From Thermotogae bacterium (GTDB lineage Bacteria; Thermotogota; Thermotogae; B3-G13), in the NCBI GenBank assembly GCA_015486095.1, contig WFSK01000135.1:1-19304 (forward strand): a stretch of DNA of 19,304 nucleotides, in the 5' to 3' direction. Each line of letters opens with the position of its first letter. Position 1 is the stretch's first letter. Below the pieces are notes generated by a model. It saw nothing but the letters and a program-made list of their open reading frames with translations, was not told where the DNA came from and made no database searches. The translations under genes and the position numbers were made by a program. Positions 14,700 through 19,304 of the stretch are shown piece after piece.

Positions 14700-14975
14700 G
14701 TTGTTTCGAGGCAGATGTGAGCGTACCCTATGCTTGATTCGGTTGGTTTTGCAGGATTATGATGTGTGATCTGTTCAGGGATGGTGCAGGCATTTATCGC
14801 TCGTTCACTCGACTTTCCGCTGGTCAGTGGCGAGCGTTCTTCCTTAAACGCCGCCACATTCATAACATCCTGTTATTCACCAGCGAAAAGTCTTCGTTCA
14901 CTTCGCTATGCTTTGCAACACCCTTCACAGATCACACACTCATAATATGGACACTCACAGCAGCCTCTCAACAAC
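14700..14975. repeat. Long imperfect palindrome, MITE-like repeat or structured RNA candidate
   Basis: The gene-free interval 14643-15051 contains a large inverted repeat. Outer arms 14700-14724 and 14951-14975 match in 20 of 25 positions. Middle arms share ATTATGA and TGTGTGATCTGT: the left copy lies at 14755-14774, the right (reverse-complement) copy near 14927-14946, with a one-base bulge. Inner arms are GACTTTCCGCTGG (14811-14823) and CCAGCGAAAAGTC (14880-14892), with one mismatch. A competing local hairpin folds 14798-14836 (CGCTCG with CGAGCG, CACT with AGTG, GAC with GTC). No transposase is encoded. Open frames cross it on both strands (plus 14759-15013, minus 14863-14639), but neither has an SD or a protein-like composition; the folded DNA explains them better. 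The left arm has about 27 extra bases (14725-14751). The outer limits and any target duplication are not clear. Confidence 0.65.
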
Positions 14976-15051
14976 GATGCACACCGAGATATACCTCCTA
15001 CCGTCTTGTTTAGATCTTCATCAACACAGTTTGACGTAGAGCCAACGAATA

Positions 15052-15078
15052 TTGTGATAAATATGTATATGTGTTATA
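15052..15078 (+). promoter_or_regulatory. Promoter of the small outer-membrane protein gene
   Basis: TTGTGA (15052-15057) and TATACT (15073-15078) are separated by 15 bases, slightly short, but the -10 is extended by TG at 15070-15071 (TGTTATACT). The leader would be about 37 nt and contains the perfect SD AAAGGAGGTGAT. Confidence 0.5.
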
Positions 15079-15121
15079 CTCATACATTGGTGGTACAGTA
15101 TAGATTGAAAGGAGGTGATTT

Positions 15122-15739
15122 ATGATGAGAAAGGTATGGAGCATCGCTATTTTAATTGTGCTGTTAAGCACATTGTCTCTTTTTGCCTCCGGCATCTTTA
15201 TGGATGTAGGAGTCTATCCGGTTCCAAATGCAAGCTTAGGCTTACAATTAGGGGCATTAGGTGTATACGGTACAGCATCTGGTGTATACGGAGAATACTA
15301 TGAAATGTACACGACATCTTCAACTGTTACACATTCTGAAGAAGTGAATATTAGAGGCCATTTTGTTTTCGCCGGTGCAGGGGGCAGTTTGAGATTGTTT
15401 GGTAGCAGTAAGAGTGAACTTTGTATCTTTGGATCTTACGAATATGCAGTAGATAAAAGAGTGGATGGTTGGTGTTCTGTTGATGCATCACCTTGTACAG
15501 GATTCGATGATTGGATAAACGAGATCAACAAAAGATTAGACAGCACTGAGATCAGCAGGATCAAAGCAGGTTTGCAGGCAAACTATAATGTCGATAAGAG
15601 TTTTGCGATCTTCGCAAGATATGGTGTTAATTTCTATTCCATTTCCAGTGAAATAGGAGATGAGACTTGGCGTCTGTTTAGAGAATTGAAGATAGCAACG
15701 TTGTCTTTTATGAACGTTGGATTCAAATTCAATTTCTAA
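15122..15739 (+). CDS. Small outer-membrane beta-barrel-like protein
   Basis: The 205-residue protein has a clear signal peptide (MMRKVWSIAILIVLLSTLSL, cleavage near FAS|G) and then alternating aromatic and small residues suggesting about eight amphipathic beta strands, such as IRGHFVFAGAGGSLRLFG, LCIFGSYEYAV and FAIFARYGVNFYSI. It ends in GFKFNF, with the terminal phenylalanine expected of barrel proteins inserted by the BamA machinery, which this window also encodes. The best fit is a small OmpA/OmpW-like eight-strand barrel, but I recognise no specific family. Two cysteines (about residues 117 and 124) flank a loop and could form a disulfide. The ATG at 15122 has a perfect SD at ideal spacing; 15125 is an alternative. 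It is monocistronic, ending in a strong hairpin. Confidence 0.75.
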   Translation: MMRKVWSIAILIVLLSTLSLFASGIFMDVGVYPVPNASLGLQLGALGVYGTASGVYGEYYEMYTTSSTVTHSEEVNIRGHFVFAGAGGSLRLFGSSKSELCIFGSYEYAVDKRVDGWCSVDASPCTGFDDWINEINKRLDSTEISRIKAGLQANYNVDKSFAIFARYGVNFYSISSEIGDETWRLFRELKIATLSFMNVGFKFNF

Positions 15740-15761
15740 TATGGATGCTTTTTCATTTGTG

Positions 15762-15802
15762 AATGAAGAAGGATAAATAATCTTATATTATCCTTCTTCA
15801 TT
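15762..15802 (+). terminator. Strong hairpin terminator after the outer-membrane protein gene
   Basis: A perfect 15-bp stem pairs AATGAAGAAGGATAA (15762-15776) with TTATCCTTCTTCATT (15788-15802) around an 11-nt loop. It lies 23 nt after the stop and is followed by TATTAAGG. The T-run is poor, so it may instead protect the 3' end of the transcript. Confidence 0.65.
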
Positions 15803-15827
15803 TATTAAGGTAAGCAAATATTAGAAA

Positions 15828-15852
15828 CACTGCGAAGAAATCCTTCGCAGTG
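15828..15852. repeat. 10-bp perfect dyad (CACTGCGAAG, N5, CTTCGCAGTG)
   Basis: Two perfect 10-base half sites (15828-15837 and 15843-15852) are separated by AAATC. As RNA this is a stable GC-rich hairpin. On the plus strand no T-run follows; on the minus strand TTTCTAATATTT follows. As DNA it sits about 60-80 bases upstream of the sigma-54-like promoter at 15911, the usual distance for an activator binding site. Its role as terminator or activator site is open. Confidence 0.55.
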
Positions 15853-15910
15853 ATTGTAAAGCTTTCTTGAAAAACTCAATATTGACCTCCTATCTGAAGA
15901 ATACACATTT

Positions 15911-15927
15911 TTGGCACAGATTTTGCT
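15911..15927 (+). promoter_or_regulatory. Sigma-54-type -24/-12 promoter candidate before the small membrane protein
   Basis: TTGGCACAGATTTTGCT matches the sigma-54 consensus TTGGCACGnnnnTTGCT at every fixed position except one (A for G at the eighth), with the required 10 bases between GG and GC. The start would be near 15938, giving a leader of about 34 nt with SD AAAGGAGGTG. A sigma-70 reading, TTGGCA, 16 bases, CATAGT, is also possible. Whether this genome encodes RpoN cannot be seen here. Confidence 0.5.
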
Positions 15928-15971
15928 AATTACATAGTGTATAGATAGATTTGAAATAAAGGAGGTGCAAA

Positions 15972-16295
15972 ATGAAGATGAGTTGGAAAGGCTGGGTAAC
16001 TTTAATAGTAGCCATTTGGTTGATCATAGCAGCATTCATCCCAGGTATTACGGGAAGCTATGGCGCAAATTTGGCAAACGATTTGGTCGTAGGAATAATC
16101 TTCGCAGTACTGGGATTCATGATGCTTCCTGCAGGCAACAAATGGCAAGGTTGGACGATTGGAATAATCGGAATATGGATGATCATAGCATCGTTCATAC
16201 CTCTTGGAAAAGCAGGAAATCTGTGGAACGACTTGATCTTCGGCCTAATAGTACTGATAGTATCCTTCTTCGAAAAGAAAGAAGCATCGGCTTAG
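15972..16295 (+). CDS. Small membrane protein with two tandem SPW-like repeats
   Basis: The 107-residue protein has four transmembrane helices in two matching halves: residues about 4-49 (WKGWVTLIVAIWLIIAAFIP, then NDLVVGIIFAVLGF) and about 53-101 (WQGWTIGIIGIWMIIASFIP, then NDLIFGLIVLIVSF). Shared positions include W-x-GW, IW-x-IIA-x-FIP and ND-L-x-x-G-I/L, which indicates an internal duplication. The unit resembles the SPW repeat (a W-x-x-x-x-x-G-x-W-l-i-x-x-P pattern), with IP in place of SP. The function of SPW proteins is not known. The ATG at 15972 follows AAAGGAGGTG with four bases between. The upstream sequence holds a sigma-54-like promoter and a dyad, so expression may depend on a stress-type activator. 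It ends in a hairpin shared with the convergent lolD gene. Confidence 0.75.
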   Translation: MKMSWKGWVTLIVAIWLIIAAFIPGITGSYGANLANDLVVGIIFAVLGFMMLPAGNKWQGWTIGIIGIWMIIASFIPLGKAGNLWNDLIFGLIVLIVSFFEKKEASA

Positions 16296-16302
16296 AATGA
16301 AA

Positions 16303-16326
16303 AGGGGGCAGTTTTTACTGCCCTCT
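16303..16326. terminator. Bidirectional terminator between the SPW-like gene and lolD
   Basis: AGGGGGCAGT (16303-16312) pairs with ACTGCCCTCT (16317-16326) around TTTT, a 10-bp GC-rich stem with one G-T wobble. Plus-strand flank TATT and minus-strand flank TTTTCATT give modest T-runs on both sides. It lies directly between two convergent stop codons and touches the lolD TAA. Confidence 0.7.
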
Positions 16327-17000
16327 TATTCCCGATCGATTATCCTTCCATCGAGCATATGAAGTACGGTGGGAAAGAGAGTAGTGATACGTTCATCGTG
16401 GGTTACCAAGATAATGGTGACTTTTACTTCTTCATTCACTTCTTTAAGCAATGCGTAGATCCTTTCTCCATTTGCCCTATCGAGATTCCCTGTGGGTTCA
16501 TCTGCCAGGATAATGGATGGTTTTGTGATCAAAGCCCTTGCGATCGCAACCCTTTGTTGCTCACCTCCCGATAGTGTAGAAACCCGAGCATGTATCTTAT
16601 CTTCCATTCCCAGTCTTTTGAGTAAAGAGATCGCTATTTGTTGTTCTTCATTTATGAGTCTACTGTGGGATACCCTTAACGGGAGTAATACATTTTCCAG
16701 AACGTCCAATTCAGGTATCAGATAGTACATTTGAAAGATGAAGCCGATCTTCCTATTTCTATAATCGTTGAGTTCTCTTTCCGTATAATTGGAGATATTT
16801 TCGTTATCCACTACGATATCACCAGATGTAGGGCGCGTCAATCCCCCTATAAGGTACAAAAGCGTGGATTTCCCACTACCAGATGGTCCCACTACAGTTA
16901 CAAAACTTCCTTTCTTAACTTGCAGATCGATCCCATTTATTGCCTTAACACGTCCATAAAATTTTTTCACATTTCTCAAAGAAAGGATGATATTACTCAT
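16326..17000 (-). CDS. lolD: ABC transporter ATPase, LolD/MacB type
   Basis: The 224-residue nucleotide-binding subunit has Walker A GPSGSGKST (38-46), Q-loop Q90 (FIFQMYYLIPELDVLENV), signature LSGGEQQR (143-150), Walker B ending ADEPT (166-170) followed by the GNLD D-loop, and the H-loop histidine at 201 (THDERI). The pattern DxxxR-N-x-KIGFIFQ and NLDRANGERIYALL is typical of the LolD/FtsE/MacB group, which drives mechanotransmission rather than ordinary transport. It overlaps the permease gene by 8 nt, so they are partners. In a cell with an outer membrane the likely role is release of lipoproteins from the inner membrane, but an antimicrobial or other envelope role cannot be excluded. Confidence 0.88.
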   Translation of the reverse strand: MSNIILSLRNVKKFYGRVKAINGIDLQVKKGSFVTVVGPSGSGKSTLLYLIGGLTRPTSGDIVVDNENISNYTERELNDYRNRKIGFIFQMYYLIPELDVLENVLLPLRVSHSRLINEEQQIAISLLKRLGMEDKIHARVSTLSGGEQQRVAIARALITKPSIILADEPTGNLDRANGERIYALLKEVNEEVKVTIILVTHDERITTLFPTVLHMLDGRIIDRE

Positions 17001-18156
17001 ACCTGATCACCTCTATAGGATCGAAAGCGGCGGCCTTTCGTGCAGGAAAGATGGATGAAACGAATACGACTAACAGTGAAAAAGTAGATGTCAGAAGAAT
17101 ATGTGAATAACTGAGGTGTATGGGTAAAGTGGTAACGTAGAACACATCCGATGGAAGATGGATTGGAAATATCGAAAGGATATAGGTGATGAATACCCCT
17201 ATGCTCAAACCAAGGATATTTCCTATTATCCCTACGATCAACCCCTCTATTAAAAAGATCATCCTTATTTTATTCCTTGAAACACCGAGGGCCATCATTA
17301 TCCCAATTTGGCGTCTCCGAGAAAATGCCATTTGTAAAAGAGAATTGGATATACCAAAACCAGAAACCAGCATGATGAAGACTATGAGTATTATGCTTAT
17401 GATTTCATCTATCTTGATAGCCTTCATAAAACTGATGTTCAAGTCAAGCCATGTGTATATATCCGAGTATGGGCACAACCTTCTTATTTCTTTTTTGTAA
17501 AGACTTGCCTTTCTCGGATATTTTAACGCTATTCCATACAAATCTCCACTTCCAACATTCAATTTTCTATTCACAATGACCCATTTGCTATCGTAATCGT
17601 ACATACCTGTCTTGAATATCCCCACAACTCTCAATGGAATGCGTTTTATCGCACTCATCGGATTGAGAATGAGTGCAGTTGTAGAAGACGAGGTTGGGAC
17701 AACAAGTGTTACGTTATCATTCACTTGTATACCCAAGTATGAACTCAATTCAGAACCAAGGAGAATATTTGAGGTAGAAGCAACAGAAAACTTTCCTTCT
17801 GTTATCTCCTTCTTTAAATTCAAGAGACTGGAATCTGCCTTTATACCCTGAACGTGAACTACGGAATAATTGCCGTTGAACAACAATATTCCTTCTTCAA
17901 CGCAAATACGTTCTACAGTTTCTATCCCTTTGATCTCCTTTATCTCTTTTAACTCAGGAGGAGTTAACTTACCTCTCAGAAGGATATGCGGATTGTATCC
18001 AATGATATTCCGTATCAGTTCGCTATCAAAACCACTGATTATTGCAAGGGCAACCAACAACCCTATAACTCCAACGGTTATGGCAATCAGCGGCAAGATG
18101 ATATATCTCTTAGAGTGGCAGATGTGTGCATAGGCTAAATGGAATGCTAATCTCAG
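16993..18156 (-). CDS. ABC permease, LolC/LolE type, probable CTG start
   Basis: From the CTG at 18156 the protein has 387 residues. It starts LRLAFHLAYAHICHSKRY, the cytoplasmic N-terminus expected of LolC/LolE permeases, then a first membrane helix (IILPLIAITVGVIGLLVALAI) and SGFDSELIRNIIGYNPHI, the family motif after it. A periplasmic domain spans about 60-270 (MacB/FtsX-like), and three C-terminal helices follow. The conserved FSRRRQIGIMMALGVSR coupling loop and KAAAFDPIEVIRYE end complete the family pattern. A TTG at 18096 would give 367 residues but would remove the conserved N-terminus and lacks an SD. In the longer frame there is no ATG, GTG or TTG between the stop at 18171-18169 and that TTG. 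The CTG overlaps the rsmD TGA (CTGA). Only one permease gene is present, so a homodimer is likely. Confidence 0.85.
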   Translation of the reverse strand: MRLAFHLAYAHICHSKRYIILPLIAITVGVIGLLVALAIISGFDSELIRNIIGYNPHILLRGKLTPPELKEIKEIKGIETVERICVEEGILLFNGNYSVVHVQGIKADSSLLNLKKEITEGKFSVASTSNILLGSELSSYLGIQVNDNVTLVVPTSSSTTALILNPMSAIKRIPLRVVGIFKTGMYDYDSKWVIVNRKLNVGSGDLYGIALKYPRKASLYKKEIRRLCPYSDIYTWLDLNISFMKAIKIDEIISIILIVFIMLVSGFGISNSLLQMAFSRRRQIGIMMALGVSRNKIRMIFLIEGLIVGIIGNILGLSIGVFITYILSIFPIHLPSDVFYVTTLPIHLSYSHILLTSTFSLLVVFVSSIFPARKAAAFDPIEVIRYE

Positions 18157-18713
18157 GGCATCTCCTCCTTATCCTTAAAACGTATAAAATCCAATACCGT
18201 ATCTCCGTATCGCTTCTCATCGAAACATTCCAATCGTTTCAATGAATAGGACAAGCACTCGTGTTTTGACCTTTCCACTATTATTATTCCATTATCTACG
18301 ATTATCGATATATTATCCAATACCTTAAGAAGTCTATCCACGTATTGCATATTGTAAGGAGGATCGAAGAAAGCTATATCGAATCTGCGTTTTTCTGTCA
18401 ATAGGTATTTGAAAACATCCTTTTTCAATATGTAAGCCTTATTCTCGTAGTTTGTTTTCGATACGTTGTATTTCGTGGTGAGTATAGCTTTTCTGGATAT
18501 ATCCACAAAGGTGCAATTCTTTGCTCCTCTACTTAATGCCTCTATACCCATTATTCCACTACCACAAAATCCGTCCAGCACATCTGCTCCATTTAGAAAA
18601 GGAGATAATATGAAGAATAACGCCTCCCTTACCTTCGCCGATGTGTATCTCGTAGATGATATTCCTATATCTTTTATTATCTTTCCCTTCTTCTCGCCAC
18701 CTGTTATCCTCAT
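18153..18713 (-). CDS. rsmD: 16S rRNA (guanine966-N2)-methyltransferase
   Basis: The 186-residue enzyme methylates G966 of 16S rRNA using S-adenosylmethionine. It has the N-terminal MRITGGEKKGK (RIIGG-x-x-KG pattern), then TSAKVREALFFIL, the RVREALFNIL-type signature. The SAM-binding motif I VLDGFCGSGIMGIEALSRGA is at about 45-64, where glycine replaces the more usual L/F in D-L-F-A-G-S-G. Catalytic motif IV is DPPY at 117-120. Length is normal. The start ATG at 18713 has only a weak SD and lies 15 nt after the upstream membrane gene, suggesting readthrough coupling. Its 3' end contains the SD (AAGGAGGAGAT, 18170-18160) for the permease. Confidence 0.92.
   Translation of the reverse strand: MRITGGEKKGKIIKDIGISSTRYTSAKVREALFFILSPFLNGADVLDGFCGSGIMGIEALSRGAKNCTFVDISRKAILTTKYNVSKTNYENKAYILKKDVFKYLLTEKRRFDIAFFDPPYNMQYVDRLLKVLDNISIIVDNGIIIVERSKHECLSYSLKRLECFDEKRYGDTVLDFIRFKDKEEMP
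18160..18170 (-). promoter_or_regulatory. Ribosome binding site that sets the permease start at CTG
   Basis: The minus strand reads AAGGAGGAGAT (18170-18160), then GCC, then CTG (18156-18154). One mismatch to AAGGAGGTGAT makes it one of the best SDs in the window. Its spacing equals that of the dcyD start. No ATG, GTG or TTG in the permease frame is near it; the ATG at 18162-18160 belongs to the rsmD frame and meets TGA two codons on. Confidence 0.65.
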
Positions 18714-18728
18714 AACATTATGATCATA

Positions 18729-19304
18729 TCATACTTCAATGTGCATCGCATCGAGAAAACCACGTAAGATGGCATAACCGAATTCTATGGGAGGGAATAT
18801 CATCAAAAATATATAGAAAAATCGCTTATCCCTTCGTATGAGCATCTTCTCGAAGACCATTTTGTAACCGTAAAAGGTATAGATCAATGAAAAGATAAGG
18901 AAGATATTAGCATTTATCTGAACGAGGAGTGAATCTTTGCATCTGAGAAAGAAAAACAGTGATAGAGCCAGAGACAGGAGGTAGGGGAAAAATAAACTCC
19001 TTTGCAAGATAGATCTTTTACCTAACGATATCGGTGGAACCTTTATTGAAAGCCTTGTCAAGACGATAACAGATGCGAGGTACACGAATAAGGTAGACAA
19101 TACGGATATCAAGAATATCACCGCCCATACAAAGTAATTGAACATCCTATCCAGTTTTGAAACACCAAACGATAGAAAAGGATTGTTCTTCCCCAAAAAT
19201 AGGAAAGCCACGAAAGCGAATACGAGCAAACCCAGGAAGGTGCATGCGATCGTAAACACTACGGTGGTATTTCCCCACCATTGTTTCTTGAAACCATATC
19301 CAAC
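18729..19304 (-). CDS. Polytopic membrane protein of unknown function, 5' end outside the window
   Basis: The frame is open from the window edge to TGA at 18731-18729, about 191 residues. A GTG at 19259 could start a 176-residue form, but the upstream codons (GYGFKKQWWGNTTVV) read as protein and join smoothly to the first helix, and no SD precedes that GTG, so the gene most likely begins outside. Five to six hydrophobic helices are visible: FTIACTFLGLLVFAFVAFLF, YFVWAVIFLISVLSTLFVYL, SLFFPYLLSLALSLFFFL, NIFLIFSLIYTFYGY and FFYIFLMIFPPIEFGYAIL. The pattern is loosely like Yip1/YIPF-type membrane proteins, but I cannot assign a family. It ends 15 nt before rsmD. Confidence 0.7.
   Translation of the reverse strand, partial: VGYGFKKQWWGNTTVVFTIACTFLGLLVFAFVAFLFLGKNNPFLSFGVSKLDRMFNYFVWAVIFLISVLSTLFVYLASVIVLTRLSIKVPPISLGKRSILQRSLFFPYLLSLALSLFFFLRCKDSLLVQINANIFLIFSLIYTFYGYKMVFEKMLIRRDKRFFYIFLMIFPPIEFGYAILRGFLDAMHIEV

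Noticed and set aside
14639..14863. Minus-strand 74-codon frame (MNVAAFKEERSPLTSGKSSE...) as a gene
   Set aside because: It has no SD, lies on one arm and the centre of the long palindrome, and runs over the promoter of the DUF308 gene. The DNA structure explains it better, although pipelines may annotate it.
14759..15013. Plus-strand 84-codon frame in the same interval
   Set aside because: It has no SD, low-complexity protein composition (rich in S, T, C, H), and opposes the other spurious frame across the same palindrome.
15762..15852. CRISPR-like repeat pair from the two adjacent hairpins
   Set aside because: The two stems have unrelated sequences and sizes, with no repeated spacer pattern; they are separate inverted repeats.
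15965..16300. Plus-strand 111-codon frame overlapping the SPW-like gene
   Set aside because: It is rich in R, N and S with no membrane pattern. The other frame has the SD spacing, a clear duplicated membrane design and consistent codon use.
18720..18729. Palindrome TATGATCATA before rsmD as an operator
   Set aside because: It is short and AT-rich, lies within a 15-nt gap inside an apparent operon, and is expected often by chance.

Overview
The window looks like chromosomal DNA of a thermophilic Thermotogota-type bacterium (moderate confidence). Codon use is rich in ATA and AGA/AGG, Shine-Dalgarno (SD) sequences are strong and purine-rich, and genes are packed with 4 to 8 nt overlaps. It encodes an outer-membrane BamA/Omp85 with five POTRA-like units next to peptidoglycan genes and a complete set of Rnf membrane subunits. 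No tRNA, rRNA, CRISPR array, transposase or phage gene was seen.

Layout. (1) 1-874, minus strand: 5' part of an FAD-dependent oxidoreductase that appears to start at ATA. (2) 985-5934, plus strand: dcyD-like PLP enzyme, argS and bamA in one likely operon, divergent from (1) through two extended -10 promoters that form a perfect inverted repeat. (3) 13854-5931, minus strand: rnfC-D-G-E-A-B, then murD, ftsW and a GNAT acetyltransferase, nine genes that read as one transcription unit. RnfB is only about 97 residues and lacks the usual C-terminal ferredoxin-type clusters. (4) 14574-14038, minus: an HdeD-like DUF308 membrane protein with its own strong promoter and a palindromic operator candidate. 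(5) About 14700-14975: no credible gene, but a long imperfect palindrome, a candidate MITE-like repeat or large folded RNA. (6) 15122-16295, plus: a small outer-membrane-type barrel protein, then a small two-repeat membrane protein preceded by an almost perfect sigma-54-type -24/-12 sequence and an upstream 10-bp dyad. (7) 19304-16326, minus: a partial membrane protein, rsmD, and a LolC/E-type permease plus LolD-type ATPase. The permease appears to start at CTG inside the rsmD stop codon.

How the genes fit together. Most of the window concerns the cell envelope: outer-membrane protein assembly (BamA), peptidoglycan synthesis (MurD, FtsW), a lipoprotein-type ABC exporter, small envelope proteins, and an ion-pumping ferredoxin:NAD oxidoreductase (Rnf). 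I do not see a clearly new multi-gene system. The best leads are the short RnfB coupled to murD, the palindromic element at 14700-14975, the sigma-54-like promoter with its dyad, and two genes whose start codons (ATA, CTG) gene finders would miss.
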